Shown one piece after another: positions 1-7,915 of a DNA stretch of 51,525 nt. Origin of the DNA: Nonomuraea basaltis (GTDB taxonomy: Bacteria; Actinomycetota; Actinomycetes; Streptosporangiales; Streptosporangiaceae); the NCBI RefSeq assembly GCF_005893125.1, contig NZ_VCJS01000082.1, positions 1-51,525 on the forward strand, given 5' to 3'. Every line of letters starts with the position of its first letter. The stretch's first letter is position 1. The notes beneath the pieces are model-generated. The model searched no databases. It saw only the letters and a program-made list of their open reading frames with translations, and was not told the origin of the DNA. The position numbers were made by a program, and so were the translations under genes.

Positions 1-1269
1 CCCATGCGCCACCGTGTACCCCGCGACCACCGCAGGCCCCTCATAGGAGCCTGCGATCGGCACCCCTTTGGCCGTGAACACCGGCGCCGCGCTCCCCAGC
101 CGCCCGCCCGGCTCGCTGGACCAGACCGCGTACGTGTGCTTCGTCAGATGCATCCCCACCCCGGTCACCAGCCCGTGCCCCGACTGCGCCCGCAGCAGCC
201 CCGCCATCGTCGCCGTCGAGTGCAGCACGTAGTCGCTGGCCGGCCCGCCCGCGTACGGCAGCCCGCCCGTGACCGTCAGCCCGCGCCGATCCAGCGGGTC
301 GAGCCCGATCGCGTCACACGCCTGCCGCAGCGCGATCGCGAAACAGCTGTAGAGATCGATCGCGTCCATGTCTCCGAGCCCGAGCCTGGCCCGCTCGAAG
401 GCGGCCTCGGCGACCCGCGGAATCGCCTGCGAGGCGCCGAGCGCGGGCCGCGCCGCCACCTCCCAGGTGTCCTCCCCGTAAGCCCACCCACGCAGGTACA
501 CCCGCCCCTCGGCGGGCACGCCGAGCCGGTCGGCCAGCCGCGAACCGGCCAGGACGACCGCCGCCGCCTGGTCGACCTCCAGCACGGCCACCGTGTCCCT
601 GGTGTAGGGCCAGCCGACGAAGCGGTCGCCGTTCACGAGCTGCTCGGGGGTGCGGGCGGTCCTGCGCCACGCGTACGGGTTCGCGGCGGCCACCTCGGTC
701 ATCGGCGCCATCAGCCGCCCCCGGTCGCGCATCTCCTCCTCGATCGCGATCCCGAGCGCCGCCCGCCGCGCCGTCTCCATGATCGCGTACGTGTGCACCG
801 GCAGGAACAACCCGTGCGCCAGCTCGGCGGGGTGCGGCGGGCGCTCCCAGCCGTACGGTGGCTTGGGGTCGGCGGGGTGGCTCCACGGCACGTGCTCGCC
901 CGCCAGCCGGTACGCCCGCCGCGTCGCCAGCGCCTCGGCCCCGGCGACCAGCGCGCAATCGAACTCACCCGCCGCGATCCCGGCCGCGGCCGCGCCGATG
1001 AGCAGCTGCGGGGCGGTACCGCTGACCTTGGAGTACGCCCGGTGGCGCGGCGTGGCGCCGAGGCGCTCGGCGAGGCGGCCGACCGGGGAGTCGTACTGCC
1101 AGGAGTCGGTGTAGACGATCTGGATCGAATCGAGCCGCTCGACGGGGAGCCGGGCGTCCCCGGCGGCCGCGCGCGCGACCTCCTCCCACAGATCGAGCGG
1201 TTCCGGCCCGGGCTGCTCGCGAACGGTGCGCTGCGCGATACCGATGAGACAGGGGGTGCGTGGGTCCAT
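1..1269 (-). CDS. Thiolase-like acetyl-CoA acetyltransferase family protein (3' end outside window)
   Basis: Translating the minus strand from the ATG at 1269 gives 423 open codons that run off the window edge, beginning MDPRTPCLIGIAQRT. The sequence has the thiolase fold hallmarks of the SCP2-thiolase / Rv1867-like group: an N-terminal IGIAQ strand, a VAGAEA segment, a conserved DLYSCFAIALR stretch and the late GGLPYAGGPASDY motif. Where classical thiolases carry the nucleophilic Cys (VCGSG) this protein reads KVSGTAPQ, so it lacks the usual acyl-accepting cysteine. It is therefore better called thiolase-like than a proven acetyltransferase. Family members act on acyl-CoA in lipid or sterol breakdown, or may be non-catalytic; which applies cannot be decided here. 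The gene is divergent from the first secreted protease, with about 280 bp between them. Frame and family are secure; substrate is unknown. Confidence 0.85.
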   Translation of the reverse strand, partial: MDPRTPCLIGIAQRTVREQPGPEPLDLWEEVARAAAGDARLPVERLDSIQIVYTDSWQYDSPVGRLAERLGATPRHRAYSKVSGTAPQLLIGAAAAGIAAGEFDCALVAGAEALATRRAYRLAGEHVPWSHPADPKPPYGWERPPHPAELAHGLFLPVHTYAIMETARRAALGIAIEEEMRDRGRLMAPMTEVAAANPYAWRRTARTPEQLVNGDRFVGWPYTRDTVAVLEVDQAAAVVLAGSRLADRLGVPAEGRVYLRGWAYGEDTWEVAARPALGASQAIPRVAEAAFERARLGLGDMDAIDLYSCFAIALRQACDAIGLDPLDRRGLTVTGGLPYAGGPASDYVLHSTATMAGLLRAQSGHGLVTGVGMHLTKHTYAVWSSEPGGRLGSAAPVFTAKGVPIAGSYEGPAVVAGYTVAHG

Positions 1270-1277
1270 AACTCCAT

Positions 1278-1301
1278 TCAACCAGAACAAGATTCGGTTG
1301 A
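1278..1301. promoter_or_regulatory. Inverted repeat just upstream of the thiolase-like gene
   Basis: TCAACC and GGTTGA face each other across 12 bp, starting 8 bp upstream of the thiolase-like start codon. A palindrome in this place is typical of a TetR-type operator for a lipid-degradation gene, but no cognate regulator is in the window. The identification rests only on symmetry and position. Confidence 0.3.
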
Positions 1302-1552
1302 TAAGCAGTGGCTTCTGATAATTAGCGTTACCGCTGTTACCAGAGACAATTCAACAGCCCCGCTGCCTGCGGAAATGCCTTCTCGGAATACATGCGATTT
1401 CGCTATTTCTATAACGGAATGGAACCGGGCCATGCTTTTTCGCGTCGTTTCCTGGCCGCCGGGTCGCGCCATTCATTAACGTTCCGATCGTTTTCCTGGC
1501 CCACCGGGGCGCAGTACCCCGCTCTGGGCCGCCGAGAACTGAGAGGAGCTCC

Positions 1553-2674
1553 ATGTTTTCCCGAGCAAGGCGCATCGCGATCCCACTCGCCGGCCTGGTG
1601 GCCATCGGGCTGACGGCGGGAACGATCAGCGGCGCCGCGGCGAACGCGACGGCACCCCGAGACGTCGTGTCCAAGAACGCCACCACCCCCGCGGAGCAGG
1701 CGATCCAGTTCTGGACGCCGGACCGCATCAAGCTGGCCACCGACTACGACGACAGCCTCGATCTGTCCACCAAGGGCGTCAAGGGCAGCAACGACACCCC
1801 GGACGGACCTCCCGGCTCCGTGCCGCCGATCGGCGCGGAGAAGACGAAGACCAAGAAGAGCAAGCACGTCAACCTGCCGAACACGGTCGGCCGGGTGTTC
1901 TTCACGCTGCCGAAGGCCGACCCCCGCGATCCGAGGAACTGGCGCTACTGCTCGGCCAGTTCGGTGCAGAGCAAGTACCGCAACCTCGTGGCGACCTCCG
2001 CCCACTGCGTGTACGACACCAAGAAGAACACCTTCTACGACAACTGGATCTTCATTCCGTCGTACTGGGACGGCGACAAGGTCTGGGAGGGCAAGGCTCC
2101 CTACGGCATTTACGCCGCCAAGACGTTCAACGCGCACGACGACTTCGTGGTGAAGGAGGACTACGACTTCGACTACGCGTTCGTCAATGTCTACAACGGC
2201 ATCAAGGTCTCGTGGGAGAAGGTCAACGGCCGATGGAAGTGGACCGTCAAGAACGCCGGCCGGCTCGGTGACAACGTCGGCGGTCAGGGCTTCACCTGGA
2301 ACCGGAGCACGAAGCTGAACGTGTTCTCGTTCGGCTACCCGGCAGGCGAGCACCCGGACGGCGACAAGCCGTTCACCGGCCGCACGATGAAGTACTGCTA
2401 CGGCAAGACCAAGCCGATGCCCGAGGCCAGGAAGTACAACCTGCAGGAGCACATCGGCTTCAAGTGCTCCTTCACCGCCGGCGCCAGCGGCGGCCCGTTC
2501 CTCTACAACTACAAGAGCGCGTCGCGCACCGGCTACCTGGTCGGCGTCAACAGCGTCGCGTGGGACACCGACGGCAACGATCGCTACGACCACATCTCGT
2601 CGCCGTACTTCAACACCGACACCTACAAGGTCTACAAGGCCGCCGCCAACCGGTGGACCGGCAACATGCCGTGA
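1553..2674 (+). CDS. Secreted trypsin-like serine peptidase, paralogue 1 (intact triad)
   Basis: A 373-residue secreted protein. The ATG is preceded by GAGGAG. Residues 1-32 form a signal peptide: basic start, hydrophobic core, and Ala-x-Ala sites before ATAPRD. A pro-like segment follows to about residue 105 (VNLPNTVGRVFF), then a chymotrypsin-fold domain. The triad is readable as His151 (ATSAHC), Asp207 (DFDYAFV) and Ser312 (GASGGP). Cysteines near 133 and 152 and a later pair probably form disulfides. A C-terminal DTDGNDRYD stretch resembles a calcium-binding DxDGNxR loop and is shared by most paralogues here. All key residues are present, so an active extracellular endopeptidase is likely; specificity is unknown. 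It is the first of six paralogues and lacks the long insert of paralogues 4-6. No Crp-like palindrome was seen upstream. Confidence 0.88.
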   Translation: MFSRARRIAIPLAGLVAIGLTAGTISGAAANATAPRDVVSKNATTPAEQAIQFWTPDRIKLATDYDDSLDLSTKGVKGSNDTPDGPPGSVPPIGAEKTKTKKSKHVNLPNTVGRVFFTLPKADPRDPRNWRYCSASSVQSKYRNLVATSAHCVYDTKKNTFYDNWIFIPSYWDGDKVWEGKAPYGIYAAKTFNAHDDFVVKEDYDFDYAFVNVYNGIKVSWEKVNGRWKWTVKNAGRLGDNVGGQGFTWNRSTKLNVFSFGYPAGEHPDGDKPFTGRTMKYCYGKTKPMPEARKYNLQEHIGFKCSFTAGASGGPFLYNYKSASRTGYLVGVNSVAWDTDGNDRYDHISSPYFNTDTYKVYKAAANRWTGNMP

Positions 2675-2689
2675 CGAGTTGGCACCCTT

Positions 2690-2719
2690 GGCCCCGGGTC
2701 CCGCATGGGATCCGGGGCC
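2690..2719 (+). terminator. Terminator-like hairpin after paralogue 1
   Basis: A 13-bp GC-rich stem (2690-2702 with 2707-2719, one G-T pair) with loop GCAT lies 16 bp after the stop codon. There is no U-tract, as is common in actinobacteria. A second weaker C/G-rich inverted repeat follows at about 2721-2744. Confidence 0.6.
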
Positions 2720-2989
2720 TTACCCCATCCCCCATTCGGGGTGGTGTGCGCCACTCGAGAGGCTGAAAGCGACGCTCAATTCGGCCACGCGCCCACCTGG
2801 ACCGCCTCCCTCCCGACCTGCGGCGATGCTCAAAAGTTATGATCGTTTAGGCGTATCGGGAGTGGTCGGCTGAGGATGAACTTATAGTTCACGGTGGACG
2901 CTAGATCAGGTAACGAATCTCTATCCAAGCTGCAATAGAGTCTGGACATCTGGAAAAATCCACCCTTACGACCTTAAGAAAGGCATTTC
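2720..2989. other. Intergenic region between paralogues 1 and 2
   Basis: After the terminator hairpin this stretch has lower GC than the flanking genes, with AT-rich patches near 2835-2850 and 2880-2960. It presumably carries the promoter of paralogue 2, but I cannot pick out a convincing -35/-10 pair. No TGTGA-N6-TCACA palindrome, RNA gene or coding signal was seen. Confidence 0.5.
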
Positions 2990-4090
2990 ATGATCTCCCG
3001 GGCCAGGCACATCGTGGCCGCCGCGCTCAGCGGCGCGCTGCTGATGCTGCCTGCCTTCACGGGGATCGCCAACGCCGCGTCGGCCGGCAAGGTGTACCCC
3101 GTCCCGCTGGCCAAGACCGCGGCGGACGTCAAAAGGGTCGCCGACCACTGGAAGCCCGACCAGCTCAAGAAGGCCGACATCTACAGCCCGGCCACGCCCG
3201 GCGCCGCCGCCGCACCGGCGAGCTCCGCCGCCGGCGCCGCCGCCGGCCCCGCCGCGCCCGCCGCCACGGTCAAGCGGACGACCGCCGCGGTGCCGAGCGC
3301 CACGCCCGTGCTGCCACGCAAGGGCCAGGTCGCCAGCACCATGGGCAAGGTCTTCTTCCTGCTCGGGGGCAAGGAGTTCTGGTGCTCCGCCAGTGCCGTC
3401 ACGGCCAAGAACCGCAGCGTGGTCGCCACGGCCGGGCACTGCGCGTACGACCCGCGGCAGGCCAAGGCGGCCGAATTCTGGATCTTCGTCCCCAACCCCG
3501 GGCCCAACGGCGAGACGCCCGAGGGCATCTACGTGGGCTCGTCGATCAGCATGCACGAGGACTGGGCCGGGAGGGGCGACTACGACTACGACTACGCGTT
3601 CGTGACGGTGCACCGCGGCTTCACCTGGGTGGCCAAGAACGGCACCTTCGTCATGCAGGACGTGGGCCGGCTCCAGGACAACGTGGGCGGCCTGGGTCTC
3701 GAGCTGAACAAGAAGCCGGACACGTACGCGGTGGTCGCGTTCGGCTACCCGGCCGGCACCCAGCCCGACGGCAGCCGCCCGTACGACGGCAGGAAGCTGC
3801 ACATGTGCCTCGAGGGACGGACGCGCTGGACCGTGGCCCCCAGCCTCGACCTGCAGAAGGGCGTGCAGCTCCAGCGGTGCGACTTCAGTCCCGGCGTGAG
3901 CGGCGGCCCCTGGCTGATCGGCTACGACAAGGACCGCAGGCTCGGCAGCCTGGCCGGCGTCAACAGCCTGACCTGGAACAGGGACGCCAAGGACAGGTAC
4001 GACGCGGTGTCGTCTCCGTACTTCGACAACGCCACCGGAGACGTCTACCGTCGCGCCGCCGCACAGACCACACCGGCAAATGTGACGTAA
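2990..4090 (+). CDS. Secreted trypsin-like serine peptidase, paralogue 2 (intact triad)
   Basis: A 366-residue secreted protein. The ATG follows AAGAAAGG. A signal peptide covers about residues 1-29 (hydrophobic core then ANAASA). Residues 64-95 form an Ala/Pro-rich, low-complexity linker not seen in the other paralogues. The catalytic domain starts near residue 110 and shows His150 (ATAGHC), Asp201 (DYDYAFV) and Ser304 (GVSGGP), all intact. The C-terminal SSPYFD signature is kept, but the calcium-loop-like stretch has decayed to NRDAKDRYD. This is the most divergent member by sequence. It is expected to be an exported, active endopeptidase of the S1/V8-like type; the substrate is unknown. 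Its last codons overlap a Crp-like palindrome (4081-4096), which probably serves the next gene. Confidence 0.87.
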   Translation: MISRARHIVAAALSGALLMLPAFTGIANAASAGKVYPVPLAKTAADVKRVADHWKPDQLKKADIYSPATPGAAAAPASSAAGAAAGPAAPAATVKRTTAAVPSATPVLPRKGQVASTMGKVFFLLGGKEFWCSASAVTAKNRSVVATAGHCAYDPRQAKAAEFWIFVPNPGPNGETPEGIYVGSSISMHEDWAGRGDYDYDYAFVTVHRGFTWVAKNGTFVMQDVGRLQDNVGGLGLELNKKPDTYAVVAFGYPAGTQPDGSRPYDGRKLHMCLEGRTRWTVAPSLDLQKGVQLQRCDFSPGVSGGPWLIGYDKDRRLGSLAGVNSLTWNRDAKDRYDAVSSPYFDNATGDVYRRAAAQTTPANVT

Positions 4091-4096
4091 GTCACA
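4081..4096. promoter_or_regulatory. Crp/GlxR-like palindrome upstream of paralogue 3
   Basis: TGTGACGTAAGTCACA is a perfect TGTGA-N6-TCACA site, the consensus of actinobacterial cAMP-receptor-type regulators (GlxR, Rv3676). It spans the stop codon of paralogue 2 and lies 192 bp before the TTG of paralogue 3. It is far (about 137 bp) from the best promoter candidate, so its mode of action is open. Confidence 0.65.
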
Positions 4097-4105
4097 GCAA
4101 CGGTT

Positions 4106-4124
4106 TGATCACTGGTCGTGATCA
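4106..4124. promoter_or_regulatory. Second palindrome downstream of the Crp-like site
   Basis: TGATCAC and GTGATCA face each other across TGGTC, ten bases after the Crp-like site. The short, AT-containing 7-bp arms make a poor terminator; an operator is more plausible. No regulator is assigned. Confidence 0.3.
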
Positions 4125-4189
4125 GGCGAGATCTTGGTCTCGAGAAGGTCACGACGGGCATTGGGAACACTGACATGATCTACCCAAAA

Positions 4190-4219
4190 TTCACACAACC
4201 ATGGTCAACGCTGTAGGTT
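4190..4219 (+). promoter_or_regulatory. Candidate promoter of paralogue 3
   Basis: TTCACA (4190-4195) and TAGGTT (4214-4219) are separated by 18 bp and resemble an actinobacterial housekeeping promoter. The -10-like TAGGTT aligns with TATGTT at 23425 and 25377 upstream of paralogues 4 and 5, inside a leader conserved among all three genes. The -35 is not clearly conserved in the other two, which lowers confidence. Confidence 0.4.
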
Positions 4220-4287
4220 CCGGCTGACCGTTTGCTGAGATTTGGGGGTGCACGAGGCGCCTCATGTCAGCGCAACCTGGAGTTACC

Positions 4288-5451
4288 TTGAAGCGAATCC
4301 TTCTCCCCGCCGGTAGTGCCGTTCTGGCGACCGGCCTGCTCGCCGCCGGCCTGTCCGGCACCGCGCAGGCCGAGCCGGACGTCGCCCACGACCCGATGGC
4401 TCGCAACACCTCTCAGGCCGCCTCCGTGGCCTCCTTCTGGCTCGCGTCGAACGGCGCCGCGCTCCGCGCCGCCACGCAGTACACCTGGGACTCGAACGAA
4501 GTGCGGAAGGTCGTCTCCAAGGGCGGCGCCGACCCCGACGGCCGGCCCGGCACCACGGCCCCCACGGGTGAGACGAAGTCCACCGGCCGCGCCCAGAACG
4601 TCAACCTCCCCAAGACCATCGGCAAGGTCTTCTTCGTCGACGGCTCCGGCAAGTTCCGCTGGTGCTCGGCCACCTCGGTCCAGTCGAACTACCGCAACCT
4701 GGTCTCCACCGCCGGCCACTGCGTCTACGACACGGACAGCAACAAGGCCGTCCTGGACAACTGGGTCTTCGTCCCCGGTTACTACCAGGGCAAGGCTCCT
4801 TGGGGCATCTACGTGGGCAAGCAGGCCTTCACCCACTACGACTTCGACGTGTACGAGGACTACGACCGCGACTACGCGTTCGTGACCGTCTACAACGGCA
4901 TCCTCTTCAACGGCGTCAAGCAGGTGGACCGCAAGGACTACGAGGGCTTCACCGGCCCCAAGCGCCGGTGGGGCGGCCACTACTACATCCTGCTGTCCAA
5001 GGATGCCGGGCGCCTCGGCGACAACGTCGGCGGCCAGGGCTTCGCCTGGAACCAGCCCACCGGCAAGGCCGTCCGCGCCTTCGGCTACCCGGCGGCCCCG
5101 CACCCCGACGGCGACAAGCCGTACAGCGGCGTCACCCCGAAGCACTGCTACGGCAAGACCACGGCCAAGACCGTCGGCGCCCCGTGGCTCAAGATCGAGG
5201 AGCACATCGGCCTCAAGTGCGCCGTGACCCCCGGTTACGACGGCGGCCCGTGGCTCCTGAACTACAGCAACGGGAAGCGTCTCGGCTACGTGAACGGCAC
5301 CACCAGCACGTTCGCTGACCAGGACGGCAACGACCGCGTGGACTACATCACGTCCCCGTACTTCGACGGCGAGACGTCGGCCGTGTACAACGCGGCCAAG
5401 AACGTGTGGTCCGGCAAGATCGTCGGCCCGCGCGGCGAGCTGTACAAGTAA
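4288..5451 (+). CDS. Secreted trypsin-like pseudoprotease, paralogue 3 (Ser to Asp)
   Basis: A 387-residue secreted protein from the TTG at 4288, chosen over the ATG at 4264 because GGAG sits just upstream of the TTG and the resulting N-terminus (LKRILLPAG...) matches paralogues 4-6. A signal peptide ends near residue 29 (GTAQA). His144 (STAGHC) and Asp195 (DRDYAFV) of the triad are kept. At the nucleophile position the motif reads GYDGGP, with Asp318 (codon GAC) in place of Ser. By the normal S1 mechanism it should be proteolytically dead, so a binding, inhibitory or decoy role is possible. A short insert of roughly 25-30 residues, rich in Tyr, Lys and Arg, sits between the Asp motif and the GRLGDNVGGQGFAWN core. 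The C-terminal DQDGNDRVD loop is kept. A Crp-like site lies upstream and a strong hairpin downstream. Confidence 0.85.
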   Translation: MKRILLPAGSAVLATGLLAAGLSGTAQAEPDVAHDPMARNTSQAASVASFWLASNGAALRAATQYTWDSNEVRKVVSKGGADPDGRPGTTAPTGETKSTGRAQNVNLPKTIGKVFFVDGSGKFRWCSATSVQSNYRNLVSTAGHCVYDTDSNKAVLDNWVFVPGYYQGKAPWGIYVGKQAFTHYDFDVYEDYDRDYAFVTVYNGILFNGVKQVDRKDYEGFTGPKRRWGGHYYILLSKDAGRLGDNVGGQGFAWNQPTGKAVRAFGYPAAPHPDGDKPYSGVTPKHCYGKTTAKTVGAPWLKIEEHIGLKCAVTPGYDGGPWLLNYSNGKRLGYVNGTTSTFADQDGNDRVDYITSPYFDGETSAVYNAAKNVWSGKIVGPRGELYK

Positions 5452-5466
5452 TCCCTGCCAGGGGAA

Positions 5467-5495
5467 GCGAGGGTCTCGGCTACCGAGGCCCTCGC
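5467..5495 (+). terminator. Terminator hairpin after paralogue 3
   Basis: GCGAGGGTCTCG (5467-5478) pairs with CGAGGCCCTCGC (5484-5495) with one G-T pair and a 5-base loop, 15 bp after the stop codon, followed by a short T-containing stretch (CTTGGTTCT). Confidence 0.7.
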
Positions 5496-5749
5496 CTTGG
5501 TTCTAGGCCACAAGCATGGCCTTCCGCTGGAGGGCGCTGCGCGCCTCTGAGAGCTCCAGACAGCGCCTCCCAAGAGGACTCCGCCCCCTTTCCTTTCGAT
5601 CCCCCGGACAAGCACGCTCGCTCCGCTTGCCGGACGCCCAACCTTGCCCCATGACCCAGCGAGCCCGCCTCACCTCACTGTTCGCCAAATCGACGGCATA
5701 ACAGATGGTGATGATCTGGCATCGCATCGTGACTGTCCACATTCGAAGC

Positions 5750-5935
5750 ATGGAAGAGAACGTTGATGCCTCAGAGGTGATCGACTACGAGGCAATTCGT
5801 CGGCGCTTTCCCTGGGTGGGCCTGGGTCCCCGCGGGGAACATGATTTCTCTCAGAGCTATCGGGACGTGATGGCCGAATTACGGCTTGGCCGGGAGATCA
5901 TCCAGGCGGTCGAGACCATCAGGCGTGGCGCATGA
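5750..5935 (+). CDS. Small hypothetical protein, first gene of a coupled pair
   Basis: The 61-residue reading frame begins MEENVDASEVIDYEAI and contains a PWVGLGPRGEHDFSQSYRD stretch followed by an amphipathic segment (AELRLGREIIQAVETIRR). An upstream in-frame ATG at 5705 is possible, but the sequence from 5750 looks better composed. No good Shine-Dalgarno is visible, so a leaderless start is possible. Its TGA overlaps the ATG of the next small gene (ATGA), which supports both being translated. The size and coupling recall toxin-antitoxin modules, but I recognise no family and assign no function. Confidence 0.5.
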   Translation: MEENVDASEVIDYEAIRRRFPWVGLGPRGEHDFSQSYRDVMAELRLGREIIQAVETIRRGA

Positions 5936-6087
5936 GGGAACTACTGATCGACTCCGGGCCGGCGACCCGGCGGGCCGAATTCAACGCCATGATGGTCAAC
6001 TTCTACCGGACCAAGGACGCCACCGCCGCCTTCGCCTTCCTCGCGTCATGCCATCCGGATTTCGAGGAGTCGCCGGGCATCCTGTAG
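5932..6087 (+). CDS. Small hypothetical protein, second gene of a coupled pair
   Basis: A 51-residue frame starting MRELLIDSGPATRRAEF, with its ATG overlapping the preceding stop (ATGA). It contains NFYRTKDATAAFAFLASCHPDF and ends in ESPGIL. The protein is too short for most catalytic domains and could be a C-terminally truncated remnant, because the neighbourhood is full of decayed genes. No family was recognised. Confidence 0.45.
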   Translation: MRELLIDSGPATRRAEFNAMMVNFYRTKDATAAFAFLASCHPDFEESPGIL

Positions 6088-6100
6088 GCCGGTCGCCTGG

Positions 6101-6623
6101 TCAGAGAATCATGCGGCAAATCAAGGAGTCGGAGGTGCCGCGCAGGGCTGCCGTGACGGCAGGAGCCCGCGTGGTCTGTCGGCACGTTGACGGGCTTCCA
6201 CTCCTGGGTCCCGACGAAGCGGTACTGAACAGCCTGCGCGCCTGCGGGAAGCCCTTCGAAGTAGCCGTGGACCTTGAAGGTCACCGGACACTTCGATGCG
6301 GTTGTCCGCTCGGAGGCGATGCTGGCCTTTCGTACCAAGTTCTGAGCCGGCTGGTCATCGTCCTTCCCGGCCGGAGGCGGGGTAGCCGAGTCGTCCGGCT
6401 TGTCGGCTCCATGGGCGGAGATGGCCAGGCTGTCCCACGCGTCGCCCGTGCTCTCCTCGCCACCAGCGCAGGTGACGGCGAACGAGGCCTTCTTGGAGGT
6501 CTTCTTCACCGGGCTGACGAGGCGAACCGCGCCCCAGCCACGGGCGTCGCCGGTGACCTTGATGGACGTGGACAGCTGAACGGTCTTAAGGCCCTTGCCC
6601 CCGACCTTGGTGGCCGTTGGCAA
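6101..6623 (-). pseudogene. Remnant of a secreted or surface protein, truncated and frameshifted
   Basis: On the minus strand an open frame reads STSIKVTGDARGWGAVRLVS...SFAVTCAGGEES, then an acidic/Pro linker and CPVTFKVHGYFEGLPAGA...QYRFVGTQEWKPVNVPTDHA, a composition typical of extracellular beta-sandwich domains. It has no start codon with a ribosome site and no signal peptide, and it overlaps the divergent gene's upstream region, so its 5' end appears lost. Near 6165 the coherent reading moves to another frame, which continues AVTAALRGTSDSLICRMIL and stops at 6101. I read this as a gene fragment lacking its N-terminus and carrying one frameshift. The protein family is not identified. Confidence 0.5.
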
Positions 6624-6666
6624 GATCGACCTGCACGATCAGACCTGCATCGGTCACACTGGAGAC

Positions 6667-6987
6667 ATGGACACTAGGGGATACGGAGCACTCCGGCCTT
6701 ACGTCGTGCCGACAACCTTGGAAGAGCTCACCGGACCCATCAGGGGTGTCATATCGCTTCCCCGCCACCTCGACTGGGGGCCGAAGCGCAGCTACGACTT
6801 GGAACAGACCGCCGACGCGCGGCTGATGTACATGCGTGTGATCAGGGAAAGTGCCACGCCTGACGACCTGCGACGCTTCCTGAACGCCTCGCTCCTACGG
6901 AGGCTCTGGCCCGAGTTGGTTTTGCCGCCGCGGGTTCGCGCCCTATGGCTAGACCGATTCCCCGAACTCCAGCGCCAAGCCGCCTGA
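6667..6987 (+). CDS. Putative antitoxin / partner of AbiEii-type nucleotidyltransferase
   Basis: A 106-residue protein from ATG 6667 (MDTRGYGALRPYV), with GGAGA immediately before the start. It contains LPRHLDWGPKRSYDL and a helical C-terminal half (SATPDDLRRFLNASLLRRLWPELVLPPRVRALW). Proteins of this look commonly sit directly upstream of AbiEii/MNT-like nucleotidyltransferases in actinobacteria, and here the stop and the next start overlap as TGATG. The pairing suggests it is the antidote or regulator of a type IV-like toxin-antitoxin or abortive-infection pair. That role is inferred from context only; no DNA-binding motif is evident. Confidence 0.65.
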   Translation: MDTRGYGALRPYVVPTTLEELTGPIRGVISLPRHLDWGPKRSYDLEQTADARLMYMRVIRESATPDDLRRFLNASLLRRLWPELVLPPRVRALWLDRFPELQRQAA

Positions 6988-7628
6988 TGGACGAATTCCA
7001 CCGTCGCCTGGCCCGTATCGCACTGGCAGCAGCCGCAGACAACGGATTCGCCCTGGCAGGCGGCTATGCGGTCCAGGCCTATGGCGTACTCCAACGGCCC
7101 AGCGAAGACATCGACCTGTTCACCTCGAGCCTCCGCGACGACTTCGCTGACGGCGTCAGCAAGATATGCGCCGCCTACACCGCTCAAGGCCTTACCGTCA
7201 AAGTTGATCTCGACAGCTCTCATTTCGTACGACTCGGCGTGTCCGACCCTGCAATCGGTCGAACCAGCAAGGTCGAATTGGCCACCGATCTGCGATCTCA
7301 CCCACCGGTCACCATGGAGATCGGTCCAGTTGTCCACCTCGAAGACGTCGCAGGCGGCAAGGTCGAGGCCCTGTTCACCCGAGCAGAAGTTCGCGACTTC
7401 ATCGACGTCGACGCGTTTCTCACCAGCGGTCGGTTCACCCGCGATCGCCTGCTTGAACTCGCTGCGTCCCGCGACCTCGGCTTCGACCGGGCCGTGTTCG
7501 CACAGATGCTCTCCGCTCTGGAGCTCTATCCAGATAGCGAGTTGCTCGCCTATGGTCTGACAGAACCCGAGGTGCGCGAGCTGCGCTCGCGGTTCAACGC
7601 GTGGCGCGCAAATCTGGCCCAGGCCTAG
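6987..7628 (+). CDS. AbiEii/AbiGii-type nucleotidyltransferase (putative toxin)
   Basis: A 213-residue protein. I choose the ATG at 6987, which overlaps the previous stop as TGATG; a longer start at 6945 would overlap the upstream gene by 43 bp. Near residues 20-45 it has the minimal-nucleotidyltransferase signature: ALAGGYAVQAYG then RPSEDIDLF, i.e. GG followed by the paired Asp residues that bind metal and NTP. A further acidic strand (VTMEIGPVVHL) and the KVEALFTRAEVRDFIDVDAF segment fit the AbiEii/DUF1814 family. Known members are toxins that transfer nucleotides to RNA, for example tRNA acceptor ends, and are blocked by a cognate partner. With the gene before it this forms an apparently intact two-gene module between decayed genes. 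Target and activity are not known. Confidence 0.8.
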   Translation: MDEFHRRLARIALAAAADNGFALAGGYAVQAYGVLQRPSEDIDLFTSSLRDDFADGVSKICAAYTAQGLTVKVDLDSSHFVRLGVSDPAIGRTSKVELATDLRSHPPVTMEIGPVVHLEDVAGGKVEALFTRAEVRDFIDVDAFLTSGRFTRDRLLELAASRDLGFDRAVFAQMLSALELYPDSELLAYGLTEPEVRELRSRFNAWRANLAQA

Positions 7629-7894
7629 CCTCGAACCCAAAGCACGACATCCAACAAGGGGATGAGCGCTGTCAACATCTCCTGGAGGCCATTCCAGGCG
7701 ATCAAGGTTTGCACACCCGCGATGGCGGCGGCCGCACGGTAACGATCATCAAGATCAGGGCCTTTCCATTCGATCGAGCAGTTGCTTGTAGTCGTCCCAG
7801 ACAACGGTGTGACCAGCGTCCTCGGTCAGCGCGAGCTGAGATCCATCAACGAGAACGGAAAAAGCACGTTGGTATCGACGAAGACCCGCGTCAT
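7625..7894 (-). pseudogene. Decayed PIN-domain toxin gene
   Basis: The minus strand from ATG 7894 reads MTRVFVDTNVLFPFSLMDL, the canonical N-terminus of a PIN ribonuclease with its first catalytic Asp, then hits a stop. The sequence resumes in another frame as LALTEDAGHTVVWDDYKQLLDR, then after an apparent deletion as PDLDDRYRAAAAIAGVQTLIAWN, the late PIN motif with its acidic residues, ending at the TAG at 7625. Roughly 60 central residues are missing and at least one frameshift is present. The order antitoxin-like gene then PIN gene, 21 bp apart, matches a former type II toxin-antitoxin operon. Confidence 0.65.
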
Positions 7895-7915
7895 CGGCCA
7901 GCACTTCTCGGAAAG

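Noticed and set aside
4..1479. 491-codon plus-strand open frame over the thiolase-like gene
   Set aside because: Pro/Arg/His-rich antisense translation; the minus-strand frame has clear thiolase-family motifs.
2690..2744. Back-to-back hairpins as a riboswitch
   Set aside because: They directly follow a stop codon and fit a terminator; no conserved riboswitch elements were recognised.
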